From Streptomyces avermitilis MA-4680 = NBRC 14893 (lineage in GTDB: Bacteria > Actinomycetota > Actinomycetes > Streptomycetales > Streptomycetaceae): 64,000 nucleotides of DNA. The notes under the pieces are model-generated. The model did no database searches and was not told the origin of the DNA. It saw only the letters and a list, made by a program, of their open reading frames with translations. Positions 17,980-27,163 of this stretch are shown in pieces. Where the stretch lies: NCBI RefSeq assembly GCF_000009765.2, contig NC_003155.5, positions 2,356,001 through 2,420,000 of the forward strand. Reading direction: 5' to 3'. A program made the translations under genes and the position numbers. Each line of letters begins with the position of its first letter. Within the stretch, counting starts at the first letter, position 1.

Positions 17980-18411
17980 TCAGAGCTTCCCGCCGATCTC
18001 GCAGGCCCGGCACGGCGGCCGGCCGCAGGTGCACTGCGTGATGGCGTCGAGGACGTCGCGATCGTGGTAGAGGCACTCGTCCTTGCAGGTGTGGCGCGGG
18101 ATGAATCCCGCCGGGATCTCACCGGGCCACGGCTCGTGACCGTCCCGGCAGCGGGCGAACCGCTCGGGGTCGGTGGAGTGCAGGTCGTGCATGCTCGACC
18201 GCGCCTCGTCCTCCAGTTCCCGCACTCGCTGCACCAGGCTCTTCAGCTCGGTGGCAATGCTGGAGTACCGGTCGGCGCCGGTCCTTACGTGTGCGGCCCG
18301 CAGTGCCATCGCCGCGTTGCCCAAAAAACGGCCGGCATCCTGAAGGTCGGTCACGTGATGCAACTGAATGCCGTTCACGCCCCGTACCCACACGGCGTCC
18401 ATGCTGCTCAC
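17980..18411 (-). CDS. Cys-rich small protein, function unknown
   Basis: A 143-residue protein starting at a GTG with GGAAAGGTGG upstream. The N-terminal 80 residues are helical and mildly amphipathic. The C-terminal part carries clustered Cys and His (HTCKDECLYHDRDV, then CTCGRPPCRACE), consistent with a bound metal or redox Cys. I do not recognise a family. It is expressed from its own promoter, convergent with the SCO2400-like gene with 76 bp between, and upstream of an AT-richer intergenic stretch with inverted repeats. Confidence 0.6.
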   Translation of the reverse strand: MSSMDAVWVRGVNGIQLHHVTDLQDAGRFLGNAAMALRAAHVRTGADRYSSIATELKSLVQRVRELEDEARSSMHDLHSTDPERFARCRDGHEPWPGEIPAGFIPRHTCKDECLYHDRDVLDAITQCTCGRPPCRACEIGGKL

Positions 18412-18584
18412 TGATCCACCTTTCCAGCGTTCGCCTTGATTACCTTGCGAAACAGTATGCGCGGCGCCGGTGCCTCCGCATAGAAAAACTGTCTATTCAG
18501 CAAGCTAAGGGTCTCCGTCGCGCCCCGCCAGCAGATTCCGGGTGAGTCGGCTCACAGAAGACATGGGCCCGCAACAGGCATGAC

Positions 18585-18652
18585 CAGCAGAAGGTCCATT
18601 GCTCACTCACGTGGTGGATCTTCAGCCGCGTCTTCCAATGGATCTTCTGCTG
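18585..18652. repeat. Imperfect 17-bp inverted repeat in AT-richer gap
   Basis: The left arm CAGCAGAAGGTCCATTG (18585-18601) pairs with the right arm CAATGGATCTTCTGCTG (18636-18652) with one mismatch, around a 34-nt loop. A small hairpin GTGAGTCGGCTCAC lies just before it at 18542-18555. The surrounding 18412-18702 gap is visibly richer in A/T than its neighbours. It could be a structured RNA, a transposon scar or a terminator region for the upstream small gene. Confidence 0.45.
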
Positions 18653-18672
18653 ATTTCTTGTCCGCCCTCTGT

Positions 18673-18698
18673 TATTGAGCCGCCGTTCCGGCTCAATA
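18673..18698 (-). terminator. Hairpin downstream of formate dehydrogenase gene
   Basis: A perfect 10-bp stem (TATTGAGCCG / CGGCTCAATA) with a 6-nt loop lies 5 bp beyond the stop of the minus-strand formate dehydrogenase gene. There is no T run, which is usual for Streptomyces terminators. Confidence 0.6.
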
Positions 18699-18702
18699 TG
18701 CG

Positions 18703-19866
18703 TTATCCGGTGACCGTGTAGGAGCGCGCTCCCGTTCCGGCTAGCCCACCACCGTCGACGATCAGGTACTCCGGACGGATGGGGCGCCCGTCGAACCAGC
18801 ACTCCAGGATCTCCCGGGTACCGGCGGCGTAGCGGGCCTGCGCCGAGAGGGTCGAACCGGACACGTGCGGCGTCATCGCCTCGTACGGCATGGTGCGCCA
18901 CGGATGGTCGGGCGGTGGCGGCTGCGGATACCAGACGTCACCGGCGTATCCGGCCAGTTGGCCGCTGTTGAGGGCCCGCACCACGGCATCCCGGTCGACG
19001 ATGAGCGCGCGTGCGGTGTTGACGATGTACGAACCGCGCTTCATGGCCCCGATCAGGTCGTCGTCGAAGAGGTTCTGCGTCTGCGGATGCAGCGGGGTGT
19101 GGATCGACAGCACGTCGACCGAGGAGGCCAGCGAACGAGCGTCGGGATGCCAGGTCAGCTCCAGTTCCTCTTCGACCTCCTTGGGCAGCCGGTGCACGTC
19201 GCTGTAGTGCAGCCTTACGTCGAACGGCGCCAGGCGGCGCAGTACCGCCTGGCCGATCCGGCCGGAGCCGAGGACGCCGACGTCCATGCCTTCGAGGTCG
19301 TAGGCGCGCGAGACGCTGTCGGCGATGTTCCAGCCCTTCTTGGCGGTCACCCAGTCGTGGGCCGGCATGTAGTTGTGGACCAGAGTGAGGATCTGCATGA
19401 CGGCGTGCTCGGACACGCTGATGCTGTTGCTGAAGGTCACCTCCGCCACCGTCATGCCGTGGGCGATGGCGCTCGGCAGGTCGACGTGGTCCGACCCGAT
19501 CCCCGCCGTGATCGCGAGTTTGAGCCGGGGCGCGGAGGCGATCCGCTCGGCGGTCAGATAAGCGGGCCAGAAGGGCTGCGAGATGACCACGTCCGCGTCG
19601 GGCAGCTCGCGGTCCAGAGTGGAGTCCGGCGCTTCCTTGTCGCTGGTGACGACATAGGTGTCGCCTCGGTCCTCCAGGAACCGGCGTAGTCCCAGTTCTC
19701 CGGAGACGCTGCCGAGGAGCTGCCCCGGGGTGAAATCTATGGTTTGTGGGGTCGGCGTTGTCTGACCGCCCGGATATCCGGTGATGGCCGGAATCTCATC
19801 GCGGGCGTAGTCGGGAGGATAACCGCCCACGGGGTCGGGATAGAGCACCGCAAGGATCTTTGCCAT
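18703..19866 (-). CDS. fdh: NAD-dependent formate dehydrogenase
   Basis: A 387-residue D-2-hydroxyacid-dehydrogenase-family enzyme that closely follows the Pseudomonas sp. 101 formate dehydrogenase pattern. It oxidises formate to CO2 and gives NADH. Shared blocks include IDFTPGQLLGSVSGELGLR, ISQPFWPAYLT and AGYAGDVWYPQP. Active-site residues are present: Asn147 (SNSIS), Arg286 (VNTAR), Gln315 and His334 (MTPHVSG). Asp223 in HYSDVHR favours NAD over NADP. The two reactive cysteines of the Pseudomonas enzyme, beside the Asn and before PLHP, are Ser146 and Thr257 here. The ATG at 19866 has GGAGGACGG upstream. It diverges from the crcB-fmdB-amiS-fmdA genes, so it probably consumes formate from formamide. 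Confidence 0.94.
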   Translation of the reverse strand: MAKILAVLYPDPVGGYPPDYARDEIPAITGYPGGQTTPTPQTIDFTPGQLLGSVSGELGLRRFLEDRGDTYVVTSDKEAPDSTLDRELPDADVVISQPFWPAYLTAERIASAPRLKLAITAGIGSDHVDLPSAIAHGMTVAEVTFSNSISVSEHAVMQILTLVHNYMPAHDWVTAKKGWNIADSVSRAYDLEGMDVGVLGSGRIGQAVLRRLAPFDVRLHYSDVHRLPKEVEEELELTWHPDARSLASSVDVLSIHTPLHPQTQNLFDDDLIGAMKRGSYIVNTARALIVDRDAVVRALNSGQLAGYAGDVWYPQPPPPDHPWRTMPYEAMTPHVSGSTLSAQARYAAGTREILECWFDGRPIRPEYLIVDGGGLAGTGARSYTVTG

Positions 19867-20075
19867 GGCCGTCCTCCATCGGTGGGGCCGCCGCTCCGGC
19901 TGAACCGGTCGAGTACCGATGATCTTGAATTTTAGTTGAGCATGCGTCGGCGCTGCAATCCCCACGGATATTATGGAAGTGGGCCAGTGGATAAGGATGC
20001 GGATATTCGATCAGGCCTGCGGCAGGAGTTCGGGCGACAGCGTGTACCGATCCGTGTTCTGTACGGAGGCTTCTG

Positions 20076-20690
20076 ATGCGGGCGGACGAATCCGGGCCCG
20101 AGCGGGAATCCCGAGAGCCCACGCACATCCCCGGCGCCGAACCCGAACTGGGTGGCGAGCCCACGCCGCGAGGCGAGCCCGGGCCGGGATTCGAGCCCGG
20201 GCCGGGAGGCGAGCCCGCACCGTCACGCGCGCCGTTCCGCTCACGTCTGCGCAAGGGCGTCCTGGCGGCGGTCGCGCTCGGCGGCGTTCTGGGCGGGTCG
20301 GCCCGCTACGCCCTGGGACTGACGTTTCCCACACCTCGGGGGACGTTTCCGGTGACGACGTTTGCCGTCAACGTGTCCGGTGCGTTCCTACTGGCGCTGC
20401 TGCTCGTGTACGTACTCGAGATCTGGCCGCCGACCCGGTACGTGCGACCGTTCGCCGCCGTCGGGTTTCTCGGCTCCTTCACCACTTTCTCGACGTGGAT
20501 GGTCGACACCGATCGCCTTCTGGGTCACGGCCACTACGCAGTCGCGGCCTTCAACGTGTTCGGCAGTCTGTTCGCCGGCCTGGCCGCCACCGGTCTGGGC
20601 CTGGCCATCGGCAGGATGGCCCTGGCCCGGCGGGTACGGCTGGCCGCGCGGCACGGCCGCGCCCGCCGGTACGGCTGGTGGGTCCGGTGA
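20076..20690 (+). CDS. crcB: CrcB/Fluc fluoride channel, first of a pair
   Basis: A 204-residue membrane protein whose C-terminal 130 residues are a Fluc-type fluoride exporter subunit. Motifs are GGVLGGSARYALG, the pore Asn region FAVNVSGAFLL and the GFLGSFTTFSTW signature. Four membrane helices are visible. The first 60 residues are a non-homologous hydrophilic extension rich in Glu-Pro-Gly with near-repeats of GGEP and GPGFEPGPG. The ATG follows GGAGG. Its last 4 bp overlap the second crcB, so the two subunits are co-translated, as expected for heterodimeric Fluc. It is divergent from fdh. No fluoride riboswitch pattern was found upstream. Confidence 0.9.
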   Translation: MRADESGPERESREPTHIPGAEPELGGEPTPRGEPGPGFEPGPGGEPAPSRAPFRSRLRKGVLAAVALGGVLGGSARYALGLTFPTPRGTFPVTTFAVNVSGAFLLALLLVYVLEIWPPTRYVRPFAAVGFLGSFTTFSTWMVDTDRLLGHGHYAVAAFNVFGSLFAGLAATGLGLAIGRMALARRVRLAARHGRARRYGWWVR

Positions 20691-21058
20691 TCGTCACCCT
20701 GCTCGCCGTCGGTGCCGCGGCCGCGGTCGGGGCGGTCGCGCGCTACATGCTCGACCAGTACGTGCAGTACCGAAGCCCGGGCCTGTTCCCGCTCGGCACA
20801 TGGCTGATCAACGTCACCGGTTCGTTCGTGCTGGGGCTTCTGGTGGGCCTCGGCGCGCGGCACGGACTGCCGGAGCAGTTCGTGCCCATTGCCGGCGTCG
20901 GATTCTGCGGCGCCTATACAACGTTCTCCACATTCAGTTACGAGTTGGTCCACCTGCGCGAGAAGGGACAGGTCAGAAAGTCCCTGCTGTACGGCGCTTC
21001 GAGCCTCACGGCGGGTCTTCTGGCGGCAGCGGCGGGGCTCGCCGTCGAATCGTTCTGA
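20687..21058 (+). CDS. crcB: CrcB/Fluc fluoride channel, second of a pair
   Basis: A 123-residue membrane protein of normal CrcB length. It carries GAVARYMLD, the pore-lining WLINVTGSFVLGLLVG and the Phe-box region GFCGAYTTFSTFSYE. Fluc channels assemble as antiparallel dimers; two adjacent, unequal genes imply a heterodimer that lets fluoride leave the cell. The GTG start at 20687 sits in the GTGA overlap with the first gene. Why fluoride export sits between formate dehydrogenase and formamidase genes is unclear. Confidence 0.93.
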   Translation: MIVTLLAVGAAAAVGAVARYMLDQYVQYRSPGLFPLGTWLINVTGSFVLGLLVGLGARHGLPEQFVPIAGVGFCGAYTTFSTFSYELVHLREKGQVRKSLLYGASSLTAGLLAAAAGLAVESF

Positions 21059-21092
21059 GAATCGAATCGCTCCGGGAATCGAATCGCTCCGG
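21059..21092. repeat. Two tandem 17-bp repeats after crcB
   Basis: The unit GAATCGAATCGCTCCGG occurs twice in direct succession, overlapping the end of the crcB stop codon. It probably arose by slippage. No function is evident. Confidence 0.6.
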
Positions 21093-21239
21093 GAAGGGCA
21101 GGACCAGCCGTCGGGGACTTGACACGTGGATTCACGAGACGTCTCCTTGAACGTAGGAAACATTATGTGGCGTACGCCTCTCCGGACACGCCGCACGCGA
21201 TCGGGTTGGCCAGCGTCCACCGAAATCCGGAGGCTGCTG

Positions 21240-21518
21240 ATGGCAACCTATGAATATCTATGCAGCCGCTGCGGGGCCTTCGATGTGAAGTTGGAAATCG
21301 GGACGGCGCCCCGGGCTTACGGTTGCCCTGTTTGCGCAGGCGCTGCGAGACGTGTGTATTCCTCGCCCGGTCTCTCGCTGACCTCGCACGCGGTCGCCGC
21401 CCTCCACGTCCGGGAGGAGCAGGCGCGTGAGGCCCCGGCAGTAGTCTCCCAAGTGCCGCCACGCAGAAGGGTGCCACGGCACCCGCACCCCGCGCTCTCG
21501 CGGCTTCCGCGTCTCTGA
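21240..21518 (+). CDS. fmdB: FmdB-type zinc-ribbon protein
   Basis: A 92-residue protein with the FmdB N-terminal zinc ribbon: ATYEYLCSRCGAFDVKLE then GCPVCAGAARRVYSSPGL, giving two CxxC pairs. FmdB was named in the Methylophilus amide operon as a putative regulator; it may instead act as a metal chaperone. The ATG at 21240 has a GGAGG site 6 nt upstream, and an earlier in-frame start at 21126 is not supported. The C-terminal half is basic and Pro-rich. The gene lies between the crcB pair and the amide channel and probably belongs to the same regulon. Confidence 0.85.
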   Translation: MATYEYLCSRCGAFDVKLEIGTAPRAYGCPVCAGAARRVYSSPGLSLTSHAVAALHVREEQAREAPAVVSQVPPRRRVPRHPHPALSRLPRL

Positions 21519-21710
21519 GGGCGGTGGTCGACAAGGCAGAACGTCTCATGCGGGTTTCGGCATCGGAACACGACGTCGTTCCCGCAGCGCTGTGCGGAAT
21601 ACGGAATCACGCAACGCGGGCCGGGAGTCGAGCCGCATCCCCGGCAGCTCACCGGCAGTCCGGGCACGACGCGATTCCGCCCCCCACGCGGACTTAGGAG
21701 GTGCGTCCCC

Positions 21711-22349
21711 GTGGGAAACGTGGGACTGCTCTTTGTCGGTGCGGTGCTCTTCATGAACGGACTGCTGCTGCTCGGGAAGGTTGATGCCAAAGCAGCAGCG
21801 GTGTTCAACCTTTTCATAGGCGCACTACAGGTACTGACGCCGACTTACCTCATCTTCACCGCCAACGGCGACCCCATGAAGATCCTGGCGGCATCAGGCA
21901 TCTACCTCTTCGGGTTCACCTACCTCTATGTAGGTATCGGCCTGCTCACCGGTCTCGACAGCACCGGCGTCGGCTACTACTCGCTGTTCGTGGCAGTTGC
22001 CGCCCTGGGATACTCGTTCGTCAATTTCCGGCTCTTCAAGGACTACCCCTTCGGGGTCATCTGGCTCTACTGGGCCTACCTGTGGTTCCTGTTCTTCCTG
22101 CTGCTCGGTCTCAAGAAGGACGACCTCAAGATCTATACCGGTTGGGTCACGGCGATCGAAGGCTGGGTCACGGGTGCGATTCCCGCGGGGCTGCTGCTCT
22201 CCGGCTACTGGAAGCACCCCACCGAGACCGCCATCGCACTGGCGGTCTTCGGCGTGGTGGTGTTCGTGGGGCTGTGGCCGCGCACCCATAGAACGCCCCG
22301 GCCGACCTCAGCCGCCCCGCGGACCGGAGGTGTGGGCGCACCAACGTGA
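21711..22349 (+). CDS. amiS: AmiS/UreI-family amide or urea channel
   Basis: A 212-residue protein with six or seven membrane helices. It begins GNVGLLFVGAVLFMNGLLLLG, and carries QVLTPTYLIFTANGD and the signature WLYWAYLWFLFFLLLGLKK. Members let short amides or urea cross the membrane. The GTG start has a strong ribosome site (TAGGAGGTG). It lies 24 bp upstream of fmdA, so the likely substrate is formamide or acetamide. The upstream 21519-21710 gap holds the near-palindrome GGAACACGACGTCGTTCC (from 21564) and may be the promoter of the amiS-fmdA unit. Confidence 0.92.
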   Translation: MGNVGLLFVGAVLFMNGLLLLGKVDAKAAAVFNLFIGALQVLTPTYLIFTANGDPMKILAASGIYLFGFTYLYVGIGLLTGLDSTGVGYYSLFVAVAALGYSFVNFRLFKDYPFGVIWLYWAYLWFLFFLLLGLKKDDLKIYTGWVTAIEGWVTGAIPAGLLLSGYWKHPTETAIALAVFGVVVFVGLWPRTHRTPRPTSAAPRTGGVGAPT

Positions 22350-22373
22350 CCGGATCAGAAACGAGGAGTTCTC

Positions 22374-23624
22374 ATGCCTGAAATTCTCTTCAGTGTGGAC
22401 CACAGCAAGTCGATGCGTGACCAGGCCGTGCCCGGCCACAACAGGTGGCACCCGGACGTCCCCACCGTCGCCATGGTGAAGCCAGGAGCGGAGTTCCGCA
22501 TGGAGTGCCGCGACTGGACCGACTGCCAGGTCGGCAACAACGACACCGCCAACGACGTACGCGACATCGACCTGACCATCCCTCACATGCTCAGCGGCCC
22601 GATAGGCGTGGAGGGCGCCGAACCCGGCGACCTGCTCGTCGTCGACATCCTCGACCTCGGCCCCGTTCCGCAGCAGACCGGGGACGCGGCAGGACAGGGC
22701 TGGGGCTATACCGGCATCTTCGCCAAGGCCAACGGCGGAGGCTTCCTGACCGACTACTTCCCGGACGCCTACAAGGCCGTATGGGACTTCCACGGACAGC
22801 AGGCCGTCTCCCGCCACCTTCCCGGGATCCGCTTCACCGGAATCACCCACCCCGGGTTGTTCGGAACCGCTCCGTCCGCCGAGATGCTCGCCCGCTGGAA
22901 CACCCGCGAGCAGGCGCTGATCGACACCGACCCGAACCGGGTCCCCCCGCTCGCCGTACCGCCGGACGCCACCAACGCACTCGCCGGCACGGCCACCGGA
23001 GACCTCGCACGGCGCATCGGCGAAGAAGGCGCACGCACGGTGCCGGCCCGCGAGAACGGAGGCAACCACGACATCAAGAACTTCACCCGGGGATCGAGGG
23101 TCTTCTACCCCGTACACGTCCAGGACGCGAAGCTCTCAGGCGGCGACCTGCACTTCAGCCAGGGCGACGGAGAGATCACCTTCTGCGGCGCCATCGAGAT
23201 GGGCGGCTTCATCGACTTCCACGTCGACCTGATCAAGGGCGGCATGGAGACGTACGGCATCTCCACCAACCCCGTGTTCATTCCGGGCAACGTCGAGCCG
23301 AGGTACACGGAGTTCCTCACCTTCATCGGGATCTCCGTCGACCACGACACGGACACGAACTACTACCTGGACGCGACGCTGGCCTACCGCCGGGCCTGCC
23401 TCAACGCCGTCGAGTACTTCAAGAAGTTCGGCTACAGCGGAGAGCAGGCCTACCTGCTGCTCGGCTCCTCCCCCATAGAGGGACGCATCAGCGGCATCGT
23501 CGACATCCCCAACGCCTGCTGCTCGCTGTACGTACCCACCGCCATGTTCGACTTCGACGTGCGGCCGACCGCCGCCGGCCCGATGAAGGCCGACCGCGGC
23601 CAGTGCGCGCTGGCCACTGCCTGA
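22374..23624 (+). CDS. fmdA: Formamidase (acetamidase/formamidase family)
   Basis: A 416-residue enzyme that hydrolyses formamide to formate and ammonia. It matches the Methylophilus FmdA pattern throughout: HNRWHPD, VGNNDTANDVRDIDLT, LSGPIGVEGAEPGDLLVVD, GGNHDIKNFTRGSRV, DLHFSQGDGEITFCGAIEM, and ISGIVDIPNACCSLYVP. Length is normal. The start ATG has GAGGAG upstream. With amiS it forms the core of the cluster: import of the amide, hydrolysis, then oxidation of formate by the divergent dehydrogenase. A strong hairpin follows. Confidence 0.95.
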   Translation: MPEILFSVDHSKSMRDQAVPGHNRWHPDVPTVAMVKPGAEFRMECRDWTDCQVGNNDTANDVRDIDLTIPHMLSGPIGVEGAEPGDLLVVDILDLGPVPQQTGDAAGQGWGYTGIFAKANGGGFLTDYFPDAYKAVWDFHGQQAVSRHLPGIRFTGITHPGLFGTAPSAEMLARWNTREQALIDTDPNRVPPLAVPPDATNALAGTATGDLARRIGEEGARTVPARENGGNHDIKNFTRGSRVFYPVHVQDAKLSGGDLHFSQGDGEITFCGAIEMGGFIDFHVDLIKGGMETYGISTNPVFIPGNVEPRYTEFLTFIGISVDHDTDTNYYLDATLAYRRACLNAVEYFKKFGYSGEQAYLLLGSSPIEGRISGIVDIPNACCSLYVPTAMFDFDVRPTAAGPMKADRGQCALATA

Positions 23625-23669
23625 ACCGGACCACGAGGGATGCGTGCCCTCAGGCAAGAGCGACGGGCC

Positions 23670-23703
23670 CAGGGGCGTCACCGGAACACCGGTGACGCCC
23701 CTG
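23670..23703. terminator. Bidirectional 15-bp stem terminator
   Basis: A perfect inverted repeat with 15-bp arms (CAGGGGCGTCACCGG and its complement) and a 4-nt loop lies between convergent fmdA and the lipoprotein gene, 46 bp after fmdA. It is very stable and probably stops transcription from both sides. Confidence 0.85.
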
Positions 23704-23722
23704 GAGCGTCCGCCGGCAGGGC

Positions 23723-24364
23723 CTAGGAGGCAGGTGCCCACGCCGTCGTCCCGAGCGTGTTCTCCGGGCCGATGTCGAGCGGCTCTTGAGGACGTACGTT
23801 CATGGCGTCCCGCCCCGTCTTCGGCGCGACCCGGAGGTACGTGCCGTCCTCGGCTCCCATCCGCCAGTAGAGACCTGCCCGCGCGGTCTCGCCCGGCGCG
23901 AGCGTCAGCGGCTCGGGGCCGGGGTCCTGCGGCGCCATGAACACCTTGTCCGTCCCCTCGACGGTGCGCACGCCCGTGAGCGGGGTGCCCCTCTCGTCGA
24001 GGACGCGCACGGACGGGTAGCCGTTCACCTCGTAGGACCGCTTGCCGCAGTTGGTCAGGGTGAGCGTCATGGCGCGCAGTCCCATGGCCGCGTCGACGGG
24101 GCCGGAGTCGAAGCGCAGACCGGAGGGCGGGCAGCCGCGTTCCTGCTGGACCGGTACGACGGGTGAGGGCCCGGGGGTCGCGGACGCGGGCGGCGGGGCG
24201 GCCCGGGTCGGCGACGGGGCGGCCCGCGTCGGCGATGGGGTGGGCCTGCGTTCGGGGTTGCGCTCGCGGTCCAGTTCGGCGGAGAGTCCGCACCCGCTCG
24301 CGGCCAGCGCCAACAGACAGGCGAGAGCGGCGCAGCGGGCCGGCTTCGGGCGTATCGCGATCAC
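23723..24364 (-). CDS. DUF4232-like lipoprotein
   Basis: A 213-residue secreted protein. A GTG at 24364 gives MIAIRPKPAR, a hydrophobic run and the lipobox LAASGC with acylated Cys25. A Pro/Thr/Ala linker with the repeat PTRAAPSPTRAAP follows, then a beta-rich domain (GPVDAAMGLRAMTLTLTNCGK, YPSVRVLDERGTPL) that resembles the DUF4232 domain of actinobacterial lipoproteins. Function unknown; probably a cell-surface protein. No strong ribosome site precedes the GTG. The frame extends upstream only through remains of a broken LuxR-type gene. Confidence 0.72.
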   Translation of the reverse strand: MIAIRPKPARCAALACLLALAASGCGLSAELDRERNPERRPTPSPTRAAPSPTRAAPPPASATPGPSPVVPVQQERGCPPSGLRFDSGPVDAAMGLRAMTLTLTNCGKRSYEVNGYPSVRVLDERGTPLTGVRTVEGTDKVFMAPQDPGPEPLTLAPGETARAGLYWRMGAEDGTYLRVAPKTGRDAMNVRPQEPLDIGPENTLGTTAWAPAS

Positions 24365-24379
24365 GCGCCGATGATGGCA

Positions 24380-24611
24380 CGCGGTCTCGGCACAAGGCGT
24401 CACTCCGCTCGCCCCGCGCCGCCACCAGGCCCGACTCGCGGGAGAACAGCACCAGTTGGGCCCGGCCACAGGCGCGCCCGGCTTCGTCGTCGCGTTCGTC
24501 GTCGCGCGGCTGATGCGGGTCTCGGCCGTGAAGGGGCTGATGCCCCCGGTGCGCGGCGATCTCCTCGCCGGTGAGGCCGCCCCCGGCAAGCGCGGTGACC
24601 TCGCGTTCGTC
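24380..24611 (-). pseudogene. Remnant of a LuxR-type HTH response regulator
   Basis: Reading the minus strand through two frames restores a LuxR C-terminal domain. First comes DEREVTALAGGGLTGEEIA, then after a 1-nt shift GISPFTAETRISRATTNAT and TKPGA, then back in the first frame GRAQLVLFSRESGLVAARGE. Intact family members read ...ISPxTVKTHVSRIxxKLGxRDRAQLVVxAYExGLV. No stop follows the usual C terminus, and no receiver domain is visible upstream. At least two frameshifts make this a dead gene. Confidence 0.6.
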
Positions 24612-24832
24612 ACGAACATCGCGTACGCACTGGAGACGGATCACGGCGTCCGGCTCCGGGCCGCGGTGCGGCCCGTGACGGCGGGGCAGCCCACAGCCCG
24701 TCAACAGGGAGCCACTGTGACCGCACAGGTACGGAGCGAGTTGGCCCTTCCGCCCCACAGATACTCGTGTGACACTGGCGTCCCGTCCGCAGTGCGGACT
24801 CTCTCCGCACCATCCCCCACGAGAAGTGCGCC

Positions 24833-25501
24833 GTGTCTTCGCTGCCTCTGCCGCTCGCCCTCACCGCACGTCTGCTGCCGGTCGCCGTACTCGCCTCGGC
24901 CGGCTGGGCCCTGACGTCGGGTCCGTTCGCCCCGGCACCGACCGCCCAGCACAAGCCGACACAAAAGACACAGACCCAGAGCCCCACCGCACCCTCGACA
25001 ACGGCGGCCACCAAGACGTACGCCTCGGCCCCGGCACCGTGCGGCGCCGTGCCGGAGAAGACGGTGACCTCCCTGGTCCCCGGCACCAAGACCGCGGGCA
25101 AGGAGATCGCGTCGACCGACAAGTCGGTCCGCCGCACCTGCTCCTGGAATGCGCTCAAGGGGTACGACTACCGCTGGCTCGACGTCTCCTACGAGATATC
25201 GGACACGGACAAAGCGGCACAGAAGACCTTCGAGCAGCGCACTACGGAGAAGAGCGGCGGAGGGGCGGTCCCCGGACTCGGCGACGAGGGCTACTCCGTC
25301 GTGAACCTCACCACGGAGGACAAGCAGCAGACGCGCGAGGGTGTGGTGATGGCTCGCGTGTCCAACGCGCTGGTGACCGTCACGTACAACGGCAGCGACT
25401 TCGAGACGCAGAAGGCGCCCGGTACGGACGAGATCAACAAGGGTGCCATCAAGGCCGCGAAGGCCGCGGTGGCAGCGCTGGAGGACGGGCAGAAAGCCTG
25501 A
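24833..25501 (+). CDS. Secreted protein, DUF3558-like
   Basis: A 222-residue protein starting at a GTG. A hydrophobic N terminus (LPLALTARLLPVAVLASAGWAL) acts as signal peptide or anchor. A Thr/Gln/Pro-rich linker follows, then a globular domain with two Cys (APCGAVPEKTVTSLVPG and RTCSWNAL) that probably form a disulphide. The pattern of CGAV...CSW and a GLGDEGY block resembles DUF3558 lipoproteins, although no lipobox Cys is present here. It is a single gene with unknown role, convergent with the NCS1 transporter gene. Confidence 0.65.
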   Translation: MSSLPLPLALTARLLPVAVLASAGWALTSGPFAPAPTAQHKPTQKTQTQSPTAPSTTAATKTYASAPAPCGAVPEKTVTSLVPGTKTAGKEIASTDKSVRRTCSWNALKGYDYRWLDVSYEISDTDKAAQKTFEQRTTEKSGGGAVPGLGDEGYSVVNLTTEDKQQTREGVVMARVSNALVTVTYNGSDFETQKAPGTDEINKGAIKAAKAAVAALEDGQKA

Positions 25502-25526
25502 CCGTCCTCCGTGCGCTCCGTACCGT

Positions 25527-25560
25527 TGCGTCAGACCGCGGTGCGTCAGACCGCGGTGCG

Positions 25561-25571
<11 letters not shown>
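25527..25571. repeat. Three perfect 15-bp tandem repeats at the NCS1 3' end
   Basis: TGCGTCAGACCGCGG is repeated three times without gaps. The copy at 25557-25571 contains the last codons and stop of the minus-strand NCS1 gene (Ala-Val-stop); the other two lie beyond it and restate the same codons and stop. It looks like replication slippage over a gene end. Confidence 0.85.
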
Positions 25572-27087
<1,516 letters not shown>

Positions 27088-27163
27088 GGGCAGGCCAATC
27101 AATGAGGCGGGACGGGAAAGGCCGTGCGGGTGGCGCTTGGGGGGGGTGCGCGGAGAGCGCCCT

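Noticed and set aside
19867..20075. Fluoride riboswitch upstream of the crcB pair
   Set aside because: The conserved crcB-motif elements were looked for and not found; only a normal ribosome site is visible.
19973..20686. N-terminal extension of the second crcB frame back to 19973
   Set aside because: It overlaps the first crcB gene entirely; the GTG at 20687 in the GTGA overlap gives a normal 123-residue channel subunit.
24456..24914. Plus-strand frame of 152 codons
   Set aside because: It is the complement of the LuxR remnant, which matches a known family on the minus strand.
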